DNA from: Rhizobium oryziradicis
GTDB lineage: Bacteria > Pseudomonadota > Alphaproteobacteria > Rhizobiales > Rhizobiaceae
Assembly: GCF_001939045.1 (NCBI RefSeq)
Contig: NZ_MKIM01000022.1
Location: 230,497-294,496, forward strand
Direction of reading: 5' to 3'
DNA length: 64,000 bases
Part shown: piece by piece, positions 1 to 8,910 of the stretch
Layout of the letters: each line of letters starts with the position of its first letter
Position numbering within the stretch: position 1 is the first letter of the stretch
Notes under the pieces: generated by a model
The model's database searches: none
Told to the model about the DNA's origin: nothing
The model's input: the letters and a program-made list of their open reading frames with translations, nothing else
Program-made: the position numbers and the translations under genes

Positions 1-2
1 AA

Positions 3-614
3 GCCGAGCAAGCCGGTCGTCGTCTGGTTGATGTGGGCGTTGTTAGGGTGCGGTGTTCGCCTTTGAGGGCGGTTGAGAATTTTCTCGATATTGCACATTT
101 TCCGTTTGTGCATACCGATATTCTGGGGGCGGAACCCCATACAGAAGTTGAGAATTACAAGGTTGAAATCCGCGAGGATGCGGACGAGGTCTGGGCAACA
201 CAGATCAAGTTTTTCCAACCGCAAGCTGCAAAATCTGCGGAAAATGGCATCACGACAGATTATATGTATCGTGTGCCTGCACCAACATGTTCGGTTCTTT
301 ATAAAACCTCCCCACCACGGCCCGGCGAATGGGATGTGATCACGCTGTTTGTACAGCCGTTGGCGGAAGATCTGTGCGATGTCTGGCCATGGATGGCATT
401 GTTTGATGACACCACGCCCATGACGGACCTGATCCACTTTCAGCAGATGATCTTTCTGCAAGACCGCTCAATCCTCGAAAACCAGATCCCGCGTCTTTTG
501 CCGCTGGACCCCGGCATGGAAATTCCCACGCGGGCCGATCTCACCTCTGTTGCCTATCGGCGCTGGCTGAAGCGGCATCATTATACCTATGGCGCACAGC
601 TGGTGGCCCAATGA
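3..614 (+). CDS. Rieske non-heme iron oxygenase, catalytic domain (5' end outside window)
   Basis: The reading frame is open from the left edge, so the N-terminal Rieske [2Fe-2S] domain lies outside the window. What remains is about 203 residues of the C-terminal catalytic domain. Near its start the motif LDIAHFPFVHT gives the D-x2-H-x4-H mononuclear iron site (two histidines plus the bridging aspartate). A later aspartate in FLQDRSILENQ could be the third ligand. The fold and spacing match oxygenases of the vanillate/N-demethylase type, which use O2 and electrons from a separate reductase. No reductase is visible here. The stop overlaps the next ATG (ATGA), so it is probably translationally coupled to the GST-like gene. 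The internal GTG at 33 is not a likely start because the frame continues upstream. The substrate is unknown. Confidence 0.85.
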   Translation, partial: AEQAGRRLVDVGVVRVRCSPLRAVENFLDIAHFPFVHTDILGAEPHTEVENYKVEIREDADEVWATQIKFFQPQAAKSAENGITTDYMYRVPAPTCSVLYKTSPPRPGEWDVITLFVQPLAEDLCDVWPWMALFDDTTPMTDLIHFQQMIFLQDRSILENQIPRLLPLDPGMEIPTRADLTSVAYRRWLKRHHYTYGAQLVAQ

Positions 615-1252
615 AACTCTACGATTATATTCTCTCCCCAAGCTGCTATAAGGTTCGCCTGCTGGCCGCATTGACAAAGACTGAGCTGAGCTTGCATGCG
701 GTCGATTTTCATCCCGGCCGTGAACATTTAAGCCCAGATCTTCTCGCGCTGAACCCGGCTGGCTCCATTCCCATTCTTGAAGATGGCGATCTTTTGCTAA
801 CGGAATCGTCGGCCATGTTGGCTTACATTGCCGCTCAAAAGGCTCCCGAATGGCTCGGCAATGCAACCCCGCAGCAAACAGCGCGTGTGCATCAATGGCT
901 GTGTTTTTCCCAGCGCCTGACGGCATCTCTGGGCGCTGCCCGCCTGATCGAAATGTTGCAACGCCCCGGTGATCTTGCGGCCGCTCAGACGGCAGGCAAA
1001 GCAGCGCTTCGCGAACTGGAAGCGGCTCTGGTTGAGCAGCGCCTGCGCGGCGAGGCCTTTCTCACATCAGATCGCCCCACGATTGCAGACATTGCCTGCT
1101 TTCCCTATGTGGCGCTGGCACCGGATGGCAGTGTTTCGCTGGACCATTATCCATCCATTCGCCTTTGGCTTCGTGCCATTCGCGCGCTCGACGGCTTTAT
1201 TGAAATGCCGGGCATACACAGGCTTCACGAATTGAAACCGGAACCGGTTTGA
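611..1252 (+). CDS. glutathione S-transferase family protein
   Basis: This 213-residue protein has the two-domain GST layout. Residues 1-80 form a thioredoxin-like domain with SPSCYKVRLL near the N-terminus (glutathione-site region), NPAGSIPILEDGD and the ESSAML motif that binds the glutamyl group. Residues 90-205 are the helical domain. The best match by eye is the maleylacetoacetate isomerase/zeta-like or bacterial GST group. The ATG overlaps the stop of the Rieske oxygenase by four bases and the next gene starts 2 bases after its stop, so the three genes look co-expressed. In characterised N-demethylase systems a GST-like protein (NdmE) is a structural partner of a Rieske oxygenase. A similar partnership here is inference. 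Confidence 0.85.
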   Translation: MKLYDYILSPSCYKVRLLAALTKTELSLHAVDFHPGREHLSPDLLALNPAGSIPILEDGDLLLTESSAMLAYIAAQKAPEWLGNATPQQTARVHQWLCFSQRLTASLGAARLIEMLQRPGDLAAAQTAGKAALRELEAALVEQRLRGEAFLTSDRPTIADIACFPYVALAPDGSVSLDHYPSIRLWLRAIRALDGFIEMPGIHRLHELKPEPV

Positions 1253-1253
1253 C

Positions 1254-2633
1254 ATGGTGCGCTATCTTTTCAAAAACTGTGCAGCCGTGGTGGTAGAGGA
1301 TGGGCTTGGCCCATCTGTTTTGCGCAATGTCGATATTTTAACCGATGGTCCCGCCATTCACACCATTGGCGCCGACATCCATGTTGATCACCAGGCCAAC
1401 GACACCATCCTCAAGGATGCATCAGGCTGGTTTGTGTATCCGGGCCTTGTCAACACGCATCACCATTTCTTCCAGACGTTCGTGCGCAATCGTGCGGAGC
1501 TGGACTGGACGAAACTGTCGGTGATCGAATGGCTCGATCGCATCTATCCGATCTTCTCAAGGCTTACGGAAGATTGCTTCTATCACTCATCTGTCACGGC
1601 CATGGCCGAATTGATCAAGCATGGCTGCACCACGGCCTTTGACCATCAATATTGCTTTCCCCGCCATGCGGGAAAACGCTTGATTGACCGACAGTTTGAG
1701 GCAGCAGAGCTGTTGGGAATGCGCTTTCACGCAGGGCGTGGCGGCAATACGCTGCCAAAATCCGAAGGCTCGACCATTCCAGATGCCATGCTGGAAACCA
1801 CCGATGAATTCATTGCTGATTGTGCACGATTGATTGATAGCTATCACGATGCCTCCCCTTTTAGCATGCGCCAAGTCGTCGTGGCTCCGTGCCAACCAGT
1901 CAACGCCTATCGCGAGACATTTGTGGAATCGGTTGCGCTGGCGCGAGACCGTGGCGTGCTGCTGCATACCCATGTCGGCGAAGGTGAAAGCCCCGTCATC
2001 GAAGCACGGCATGGCATGCGCACGGTGGATTATCTGGAAGAGATCGGCTTTGCCGGACCCGATACATTCTATGCCCATTGCTGGGAGCTGCACCACAGTG
2101 AGCTGCAAAAGATGGCGTTGAGCAAAACCGGCGTCTCCCATTGCCCGGAGCCGGTGTATCTGGTGGGTGCCGAGGTCACCGACATTCCGGCCATGGCGGC
2201 TTTCGGGGTGCGCCTTGGTCTGGGATGTGACGGCGCAGCATCGAATGACAACTCCAACCTGATGCACTGTGTCCATTCTGCCTATATGCTGCAATGCCTT
2301 GTGGCATCAAAGCGCAATCATGCCGTGCCGCCACCTGCCGATTTCCTCGATTACGCCACCAAGGGCGGGGCCGACCTGCTTGGCCGCACGCACATCGGGC
2401 GGTTGGCACCGGGCATGGCGGCTGATTTGTTCGCCATTGATACCCGGCGGATGGACTATGTGGGCACACGCCATGATCCGCTAAGCCTGATTGCCAAGGT
2501 TGGCATTGGCACGACCACCGATTTGACCATGATCAACGGCCGGATTGCCTGGGAAAAGGGAGAGTTCCCAGGCCTGGATGAGGCCAAACTTGCGGCTGAC
2601 GCGGAAGCCACACTTTCAACCATCGAAATATAG
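1254..2633 (+). CDS. amidohydrolase, 8-oxoguanine/isoxanthopterin/hydroxyatrazine deaminase group
   Basis: This 459-residue protein belongs to the amidohydrolase superfamily, cytosine-deaminase-like branch. Visible metal and catalytic motifs are PGLVNTHHHFFQ (HxH at residues 69-71), THVGEGE (about 240), HCWELH (about 275) and LGCDGAASNDNSN (about 324, catalytic aspartate). The C-terminal GRLAPGMAADLFAID block is typical. Relatives hydrolytically deaminate 2-amino purines and pterins or dechlorinated triazines. The loop normally reading HCPSSN is here HCPEPVYLVG, so the exact substrate may differ. It lies 1 base after the GST stop and is followed 16 bases later by a nucleoside-type binding protein. 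That supports a nitrogen heterocycle as substrate, which is an inference. Confidence 0.85.
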   Translation: MVRYLFKNCAAVVVEDGLGPSVLRNVDILTDGPAIHTIGADIHVDHQANDTILKDASGWFVYPGLVNTHHHFFQTFVRNRAELDWTKLSVIEWLDRIYPIFSRLTEDCFYHSSVTAMAELIKHGCTTAFDHQYCFPRHAGKRLIDRQFEAAELLGMRFHAGRGGNTLPKSEGSTIPDAMLETTDEFIADCARLIDSYHDASPFSMRQVVVAPCQPVNAYRETFVESVALARDRGVLLHTHVGEGESPVIEARHGMRTVDYLEEIGFAGPDTFYAHCWELHHSELQKMALSKTGVSHCPEPVYLVGAEVTDIPAMAAFGVRLGLGCDGAASNDNSNLMHCVHSAYMLQCLVASKRNHAVPPPADFLDYATKGGADLLGRTHIGRLAPGMAADLFAIDTRRMDYVGTRHDPLSLIAKVGIGTTTDLTMINGRIAWEKGEFPGLDEAKLAADAEATLSTIEI

Positions 2634-2649
2634 AAAAAAGGGAACTGGA

Positions 2650-3747
2650 ATGCGCGATCGATTGACCCGTAGAACTTTGATGAAAAGCGTTGCCTTGGGC
2701 GGTGTCGCCGCCACGCTTGGCGTGCGCAGCGCGGCAGCCGCTGCTCCGCTTGGCATTGCGCTTGTTGTGCCGTCGCCGATTGGTGATGTGGGTTGGGGGC
2801 GTGCCCTTGCCGATGGTTTGGAGCCGATCAAGGCTGCCTATGGCGACAAGGTGAAGGTCACCATCATCGAGAACATCGCTGAAGGGCCTGATGCAGACCG
2901 CATCATGAACAAGACAATCACCGACGGCAACAAGTTCCTGATTGCAGGATCTTTTGGCTATCAAAACGGCGCTTTGCAGCTGGCCAAACGCCATCCCGAT
3001 GTGTCTGTGCTGCATGCGTCCGGCTTTAAGGTTGCGCCGAACTTCTCGCCTTTCGCTGCAAAATATTTCCAGGGCACCTATCTCATGGGCATGGCGGCAG
3101 CGGCCCTTTCAAAAACCGGCAAGCTTGGCTCTGTTTCGGCTTTTGCCATTCCAGAACTGATCACGTCCATCAACGCCTTTGTCCTCGGTGCGCAAGCCGT
3201 AAACCCAAAAATCGAAGTATCGGTTGTCTGGGTAAACTCATGGTTTGACCCAGCCAAGGAACAGGAAGCCGCCAAATCGCTGATCGCGCAAAAATGTGAC
3301 GTGATTTTCTCCAATGCCCAGGATACACCGTCGGTGATTGCGGCATGCGAAGAGGCAGGTGTTTACGCCTTCAACCTCAACTCATCCATGAAGAAATATG
3401 CCCCGAAATCCTATCTCGGTTGCGTGCTCACCGATTGGTCGCCCTTCTTCAAGGCATCGGTGGACGCTCATCTGGCGGGCAAATTCAAGGGGGCAAATGC
3501 CTTCCTCGGCGTCGCAGATAAAGTTGTTGAGGTTGTGGATTGGAACCCGGCCATCCCGGCCGATGTCATGAGCAAAATCAAATCTGTTGAAGCAAAAATT
3601 GCTGATGGCAGTTTCTCGCCCTTCACAGGCCCAATTAGCAAACAAGATGGCAGTGAGGGTGTTGCTGCGGGCAAAACCATGACCGATGGCGAGATTGTCG
3701 CGATGAACTGGCACGTCAAGGGCGTCACGTCGCCACTGCCGAAATAA
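2650..3747 (+). CDS. BMP-family ABC transporter substrate-binding protein
   Basis: This is a periplasmic binding protein of the basic membrane protein (BMP/PnrA) family, about 365 residues. Known members bind purine nucleosides or related bases. The start chosen is the ATG at 2650, preceded by AGGGAAC. It places a signal peptide at the N-terminus with a twin arginine (RRTLMKS), a hydrophobic stretch and Ala-rich cleavage region, and no lipobox cysteine. The mature part begins with IALVVPSPIGDVGWGRALADG, the usual first strand of the family. Only 2 bases separate it from the ATPase gene. An open extension to 2545 exists but overlaps the deaminase gene and lacks a signal peptide. Confidence 0.9.
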   Translation: MRDRLTRRTLMKSVALGGVAATLGVRSAAAAAPLGIALVVPSPIGDVGWGRALADGLEPIKAAYGDKVKVTIIENIAEGPDADRIMNKTITDGNKFLIAGSFGYQNGALQLAKRHPDVSVLHASGFKVAPNFSPFAAKYFQGTYLMGMAAAALSKTGKLGSVSAFAIPELITSINAFVLGAQAVNPKIEVSVVWVNSWFDPAKEQEAAKSLIAQKCDVIFSNAQDTPSVIAACEEAGVYAFNLNSSMKKYAPKSYLGCVLTDWSPFFKASVDAHLAGKFKGANAFLGVADKVVEVVDWNPAIPADVMSKIKSVEAKIADGSFSPFTGPISKQDGSEGVAAGKTMTDGEIVAMNWHVKGVTSPLPK

Positions 3748-3749
3748 CC

Positions 3750-5273
3750 ATGGCAACACCTCTTCTGGCCTTAAAGGGCATTTCGAAAAGCTACGACCAG
3801 ATCCATGCCAATCGTGGCATTGATCTGGAAGTAGCCCCCCAATCCATACACGCAATTTTGGGCGAAAACGGCGCGGGCAAATCCACGCTGATGAAGCTGA
3901 TCTATGGCGTGGAAACCCCGGATGCTGGCGAGATGATCTGGCAGGGAAAGCCCATTTCCCTACCCTCCCCTTCGGATGCCAGGCAGCAGGGCATTGGCAT
4001 GGTGTTTCAGCATTTTTCGCTGTTTGAAACGCTGACCGTGGTAGAAAACGTATCGCTGGTCGTGCCCGGCCGGCGAGCCGTTCTGATAGAGCGCATACAA
4101 GCCCTGGGTCGAGATTTCGGTCTCACGGTTGATCCGCTTGCACATGTCCATATGCTGTCAGTGGGGGAGAGGCAGCGGGTTGAGATTATTCGATGCCTGA
4201 TGACCAATCCCAAGCTTCTCATCCTGGACGAGCCGACCTCGGTATTGCCGCCGCAGGCGGTGGAAAAACTGTTTGACACGCTGCGACGGCTACGCGACGG
4301 CGGCGTGTCCATTCTCTTCATCTCGCACAAACTGGAGGAAATCCGCGCCCTGTGCGACCGCGCCACCATCTTGCGTGCAGGACAGGTGACTGGAAATATC
4401 GACCCACGCGATCACGACGCCAAAGACCTCGCGCGCATGATGATTGGCCGCGATATGCCGCAGCCCATCGCAGCCCAGCCAATGCCAGTGGGCGAGAAAC
4501 GGCTGGAATTGATCGGACTTGATTATCAACCCGACGATCCCTTTGCCGTCGCGCTCTCCAAAGTCACGCTGGAAGTCAGAGCCGGAGAAATTCTGGGCAT
4601 TGCTGGCATATCCGGCAATGGGCAAGGTGAGCTGGCGGCGTTGATTTCCGGCGAGAGCGTTTTATCGGAGCAAAAAAGCGACCAAATACAGATGATGGGA
4701 CAGCCGGTTGGCACATTCAATGCCGCCGAGCGCAGAAAGTTGGGCTTCGCGTTTGTGCCCGAAGATCGACTTGGCCGTGGTGCCGTGCCGGAGCTGTCTC
4801 TTATCAAAAACGGGCTTTTGACCGCCCATGGTACGGGCCTTCTCCACTACGGTCTCATCAACAACACTCAAGCGACAGCCTTTGCAGAAACCTGCATTCG
4901 TGATTTCGACGTTCGCACCTCGGGGCCAACATCCGAGGCTGGTTCACTGTCTGGTGGCAACCTGCAAAAATTCATTGTCGGGAGAGAAATCATGCTCGCT
5001 CCGAAGCTTTTGTTTGTCGTACAGCCGACTTGGGGCGTTGATATTGGGGCGACCATCGCCATTCGTCAGCGGCTAATGACCCTGCGCAATCAGGGCGTTG
5101 CCATTCTGTTGATCTCCGAAGAGATAGAAGAGCTTTTCGAACTCTCTGACTTTATTCAGGTTCTGAATGGCGGCACGCTCAGCCCTCGGCTTGAGACGGC
5201 ACACATCCAAGTGGAAGACATTGGCCGTTACATGATCGGCGCAGACAATGGTGCGGAGAGCCTTCAGCCATGA
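3750..5273 (+). CDS. ABC transporter ATP-binding protein, duplicated (nucleoside/BMP type)
   Basis: The 507-residue protein carries two ABC domains in tandem, as in sugar and nucleoside importers (RbsA/NupO-like). Domain 1 has Walker A GENGAGKST (38-46), Q-loop VFQHFSLF, signature LSVGERQRVEI (about 136) and Walker B LLILDEPTS. Domain 2 lacks a proper Walker A (GISGNGQGE, about 287) but keeps LSGGNLQKF (about 400) and the QPTWGVD block. This asymmetry is normal for the family, with domain 1 as the likely ATP hydrolysis site. The gene overlaps the following permease by four bases (ATGA). It works with the two permeases and the BMP protein. Confidence 0.93.
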   Translation: MATPLLALKGISKSYDQIHANRGIDLEVAPQSIHAILGENGAGKSTLMKLIYGVETPDAGEMIWQGKPISLPSPSDARQQGIGMVFQHFSLFETLTVVENVSLVVPGRRAVLIERIQALGRDFGLTVDPLAHVHMLSVGERQRVEIIRCLMTNPKLLILDEPTSVLPPQAVEKLFDTLRRLRDGGVSILFISHKLEEIRALCDRATILRAGQVTGNIDPRDHDAKDLARMMIGRDMPQPIAAQPMPVGEKRLELIGLDYQPDDPFAVALSKVTLEVRAGEILGIAGISGNGQGELAALISGESVLSEQKSDQIQMMGQPVGTFNAAERRKLGFAFVPEDRLGRGAVPELSLIKNGLLTAHGTGLLHYGLINNTQATAFAETCIRDFDVRTSGPTSEAGSLSGGNLQKFIVGREIMLAPKLLFVVQPTWGVDIGATIAIRQRLMTLRNQGVAILLISEEIEELFELSDFIQVLNGGTLSPRLETAHIQVEDIGRYMIGADNGAESLQP

Positions 5274-6370
5274 TCACAGCAGTTCTGGATCGTTTGCCGC
5301 ACCTCGTTCGTCGTGATCAGGCCTCTCTTGCGGTGGCATTTACAGCTCCACTCATCGCGCTTTTGGTGGCAACGGTTTTAAACCTTGCGCTCTACCTGAT
5401 CATCGGCAAAGACCCGCTCGCCGTGTTTCACGCCATGCTGGTGGAGCCGTTTTTGTCATGGGCGACGTTTTCTGAAGTTCTGCTCAAAACAAGCCCGCTG
5501 TTGCTGATCGCACAAGGGCTCGCCATAGGCTTTCGCGCAAAAGTCATTAACATCGGTGCCGAAGGCCAATTTATCATTGGCGCGATTTTCGCATCCTCCA
5601 TCCCGGTCTGGTTCAATGATATTGAGGGCGGCTGGATCTGGCCCGCAATGCTGCTTTTGGGCGCACTCGGCGGGGCATTATGGGCCGCGATAACCGCATT
5701 CTGGCGTGTCAGGCTCAATGCCAGCGAGATTCTCGTGTCCCTGATGCTCAGCCTCGTTGCTGAACAGCTTTTGAATTACCTGCTGCTCGGCCCCTGGAAA
5801 GACCCAGATGGCTTTAACTTCCCGCAATCGGTGATGTTTCAAGCGGATGCGATGATTCCCATCCTGTTTGCCAATACACGGGTTAACCTTTCTTTGTTGA
5901 TTGCCTTGGCCTTGTCGCTGCTGGCTTGGTTGTTCATGCAGCGCAGCTTTCAGGGCTATAAATTGCAGGTTGGCGGCCTTGCCCCAAGAGCCGCAAGCTA
6001 TGCGGGCTTTTCAGGCGGTCGGGCAATCTGGATTTCTCTCCTCATCGGCGGTTTTGCCGCAGGGCTTGCGGGTGCCGCGGAAGTGGCAGGCCCGATTGGC
6101 CAATTGCAACGCTCAATCTCCACAGGCTATGGCTATGCGGCAATCATCGTCGCCTATCTGGGCGGATTGCATCCGCTGGGCATCCTTGTGTCTTCACTGG
6201 TGATGGCCGTGCTTTATATCGGCGGCGACAATGCCATGGTGTCGGCAGATTTGCCAATTGCGGCTGTCCGGGTGTTTCAGGGCAGTCTTCTGCTGTGTTA
6301 TCTCATCGCGGCAGCTTTTGTGCGCTATCGACTGGAATGGCACAATGCTTCAACGAGGATGCCGTCATGA
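5270..6370 (+). CDS. ABC transporter permease (nucleoside/BMP type), first
   Basis: This 366-residue integral membrane protein belongs to the branched-chain amino acid/ribose/nucleoside permease superfamily. Several hydrophobic segments are visible, beginning around residues 23-45. The conserved GAEGQFIIGAI segment and the cytoplasmic EAA-like loop around PRAASYAGFSGGR are typical of NupP-like permeases. It starts with ATG overlapping the ATPase stop and ends overlapping the start of the second permease (ATGA), so the two permeases should be made in a fixed ratio and form a heterodimeric channel. Confidence 0.92.
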   Translation: MITAVLDRLPHLVRRDQASLAVAFTAPLIALLVATVLNLALYLIIGKDPLAVFHAMLVEPFLSWATFSEVLLKTSPLLLIAQGLAIGFRAKVINIGAEGQFIIGAIFASSIPVWFNDIEGGWIWPAMLLLGALGGALWAAITAFWRVRLNASEILVSLMLSLVAEQLLNYLLLGPWKDPDGFNFPQSVMFQADAMIPILFANTRVNLSLLIALALSLLAWLFMQRSFQGYKLQVGGLAPRAASYAGFSGGRAIWISLLIGGFAAGLAGAAEVAGPIGQLQRSISTGYGYAAIIVAYLGGLHPLGILVSSLVMAVLYIGGDNAMVSADLPIAAVRVFQGSLLLCYLIAAAFVRYRLEWHNASTRMPS

Positions 6371-7278
6371 ATGCAATTGAGTATATTCTGGCAGGCATGC
6401 TCGCGGCTGCCACGCCGTTTCTGCTGGCAGCATTGGGAGAAATGGTGGCTGAGCGCGCAGGCGTCATCAATCTCGGGGTTGAGGGCATGATGGCGCTGGG
6501 CGCATCATTGGCCTTTATCATCGTTCACAATGGTGGCGGGCACGTCTTGGCATTTCTGGCCGCCGCTGTGGCAAGCGTGGCGCTGTCCCTGGTCTTTGCG
6601 TTCGTAGCGCTCGGCTTCCGGGCAAATCAGGTTGCGACGGGGCTTGCGATTGGTATTTTCGGACAGGGGCTCTCGGCATTGTTTGGCAAAGCCTATGAAA
6701 GCATGACCGTTAAAGCCTTGCCGAAACTTGAAATTCCGTGGATTTCTGATCTGGCCGTCATTGGCGGATTGTTTCGGCAGGATATCATCGTTTGGCTCAC
6801 CCTCGCCGCCACATTGGCCATCGGCATTGCGTTTTCCAGCTCTAAAGTGGGTCTGATCCTGCGGGCGGTGGGTGAAAACCCCAAAGCGGCCCGCGCCATT
6901 GGATATCCCGTCATTGCCATTCGCGTTGCGGCCATCGCCTTTGGTGGTGCCATGGCGGGCTTCGCAGGGGCCTATGCGTCAACAGTCTATACGCCACTTT
7001 GGGCAGATGGCATGATCGCCGGGCGCGGCTGGATTGCCATTGCATTGGTGGTGTTCGGAACCTGGCTTACGGGTCGAATTTTCCTGGGCGCTTGTCTCTT
7101 TGGTGCCGTGTCTCTCATGGGCCTAGCAGCGCAGACAACCGGGATCGCCATCCCCTCCCAGCTTCTTTCAAGCCTGCCCTATCTGGTCACGATCCTTGCT
7201 CTCGGTGTTATTTCCTCCAACCGCCGCCTTCTCAAGCTCAACAGCATCGCTTCGCTTGGCGAAACATTTGAACGTTAG
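6367..7278 (+). CDS. ABC transporter permease (nucleoside/BMP type), second
   Basis: This 303-residue membrane protein has about eight or nine hydrophobic segments and the family motif AGVINLGVEGMMALGA near residue 45. It is the NupQ-like partner of the preceding permease. The start chosen is the ATG at 6367, which overlaps the previous stop (ATGA) and leads into MNAIEYILAG. The longer open frame from 6295 lies entirely inside the upstream gene. It is the last gene of the operon, and no clear U-tailed terminator follows in the next 300 bases. Confidence 0.92.
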   Translation: MNAIEYILAGMLAAATPFLLAALGEMVAERAGVINLGVEGMMALGASLAFIIVHNGGGHVLAFLAAAVASVALSLVFAFVALGFRANQVATGLAIGIFGQGLSALFGKAYESMTVKALPKLEIPWISDLAVIGGLFRQDIIVWLTLAATLAIGIAFSSSKVGLILRAVGENPKAARAIGYPVIAIRVAAIAFGGAMAGFAGAYASTVYTPLWADGMIAGRGWIAIALVVFGTWLTGRIFLGACLFGAVSLMGLAAQTTGIAIPSQLLSSLPYLVTILALGVISSNRRLLKLNSIASLGETFER

Positions 7279-7579
7279 TTGTTGAATCGGCATCGTCATG
7301 TCTGAATAGTGCCGGTTTGGCATTTGTGGACAGTCCCTGATTTGGGCTCTGTTGCAGGGACCGAATTTGGAACGAGTGCCCCCTACCCTGTAAATTTTTC
7401 ATGCTGCGCGCTTGAAATCTCGCTGTAGCCTGCTGCCAGGTTTCCTGGACACGGAATTAGAGCATCGGATTTATTCGAAAATGGGCGGAGTTGCATCGCG
7501 ATCTCAACTGAATTCTGCGGCCCATGGTGACCGCAAAGCCAACCCCACACCCGGAAGCTCAGTCTCGACGACCTAACGC
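7279..7579. other. intergenic region with repeat fragments, no gene
   Basis: These 301 bases lie between two convergent genes and contain no credible coding frame. Two fragments stand out. GGCTCTGTTGCA at 7345-7356 resembles the terminal inverted repeat of IS6-family elements. GAGCATCGGATTTATTCG at about 7460 resembles half of the palindromic repeat found complete at 16100-16148. A small stem CCAGG-ttt-CCTGG sits at 7436-7448 without a U-tract. I read this as decayed mobile or repeat sequence. The assignments are weak. Confidence 0.35.
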
Positions 7580-8674
7580 TTAACGCGCGGGCCGCGATGA
7601 GACCACTTCAATAGGTGCGTCGACAGATTTCCGCTCAATCAATTCGGTGGGCAGCACAATACGCCGGGCCTGAAGCTCGGCACCATTGATCCTCTCGATC
7701 AACAGAGAGGCCACAGTCTCACCCAGTAGATACACAGGTTGACCAATAACCGTAATCGGCGGCGATGTCACCGCTGTCCAATCAGCATCATGGAAAGCAA
7801 TCAGTGAAACATCCTTCGGGATGGATAGGCCGAGTTGTTGCACAGCTTTAAAGACTTCCAAGGCAATCAGACTGTCTGATGCGATAATCGCGCTGGGTTT
7901 TTGTGGAGATTGCAGCAGTTCAAGGGCGATTTTTGCGCATTTCTCCCGACCATTGGCTCCGAGATGGACCATCTCAAGCGGAGCTGCGATGCCAGCATCC
8001 GCACAAACCGCAACAAAACCTTCGACACGCTGCCGAACAGAGCCCGTTTGCAGATCATTGAGCGTATGAAGGCGGTGATCCGGTGTATCACAAGCCGTGA
8101 TGTAAGCCATGGTACGATGGCCTTTACGAATGAGAATATCTGTCGCCTGTTCCGCTGCGGCGCGGTCGTCCGTTGTCACCGTATCGACTTCGATGCCGGA
8201 AATAGCACGATCCAGCAAGACAAGCGGACAGCCAGAGTCCGGAATCTCCAACAGATGTTCGAAATCGCTTGTGCTGGCCGCCGAGACGATCAACCCATCG
8301 ACACGCTTGGCCAACAGTGTTCGGATGGCTGCCTTTTCCGCCGCGATATCCTCGCCAGAATTGGTCAGAATCACGGTAAACCCAGCCAGTCTCGCCACAT
8401 CGGCAATGCCGCGCACCGCAGAGCTGAAAAACGGATTCTCAATATCACCCACCACGACACCGATGGTGCCAGAGCGCCCTGTTGTCATGCTGCGGGCCAA
8501 TTCATTGGGTCGGTAACCCAACGCGGCCGCCGCTTCCGAGACCTTGGCGCGAACAGCATCGCTCACGGTACCGTAGCTGCCCAGCACGCGTGCAGCCGTG
8601 GCTTTGGAAACACCTGCGGCTCTGGCCACATCGGCAACGGTGACGGATGATTTTTTGATCGGCGACTGTTCCAT
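7580..8674 (-). CDS. LacI family transcriptional regulator
   Basis: This 364-residue protein has an N-terminal helix-turn-helix of the LacI type (VTVADVARAAGVSKATAARVLG, about residues 11-32), then the hinge region YRPNELARSM and a periplasmic-binding-like effector domain (GTIGVVVGDIENPFFS onward). It is transcribed away from an amino-acid-type ABC importer, with 236 bases between them that hold two identical CG-centred palindromes. It probably represses the divergent operon and perhaps itself. The start is the ATG at 8674. The hydrophilic leader MEQSPIKKSS before the HTH is short and normal. Confidence 0.93.
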   Translation of the reverse strand: MEQSPIKKSSVTVADVARAAGVSKATAARVLGSYGTVSDAVRAKVSEAAAALGYRPNELARSMTTGRSGTIGVVVGDIENPFFSSAVRGIADVARLAGFTVILTNSGEDIAAEKAAIRTLLAKRVDGLIVSAASTSDFEHLLEIPDSGCPLVLLDRAISGIEVDTVTTDDRAAAEQATDILIRKGHRTMAYITACDTPDHRLHTLNDLQTGSVRQRVEGFVAVCADAGIAAPLEMVHLGANGREKCAKIALELLQSPQKPSAIIASDSLIALEVFKAVQQLGLSIPKDVSLIAFHDADWTAVTSPPITVIGQPVYLLGETVASLLIERINGAELQARRIVLPTELIERKSVDAPIEVVSSRPAR

Positions 8675-8740
8675 GATAATAGCTCTATAAGGGATATTGA
8701 CGGCGGGTCAATGCGAATATAACAATTATCAAATCGGAAA

Positions 8741-8774
8741 GAGACCGGTCTCAATCTTAAAAGAGACCGGTCTC
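8741..8774. promoter_or_regulatory. tandem palindromic operators, probable LacI-family sites
   Basis: The perfect palindrome GAGACCGGTCTC occurs at 8741-8752 and again at 8763-8774 (extended there to 14 bases). Centre-to-centre spacing is 22 bases, about two helical turns, so two dimers could bind the same face. Both are centred on CCGG, with a CG core as in many LacI-family operators, and sit between the divergent lacI gene and the importer operon. Assignment to the adjacent LacI protein is inference. Confidence 0.75.
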
Positions 8775-8910
8775 TATTTAAAAAATAAGAAACCGGCATG
8801 CAACACGCATTGGCCGGATGGGTGGTCGCAGCCATTCATCCGGGTGGGAAGCCTGCGCCTGATCCACGCATGTATCCAGGCTATAAAAACAATCACCAGA
8901 GCGGAGAACA

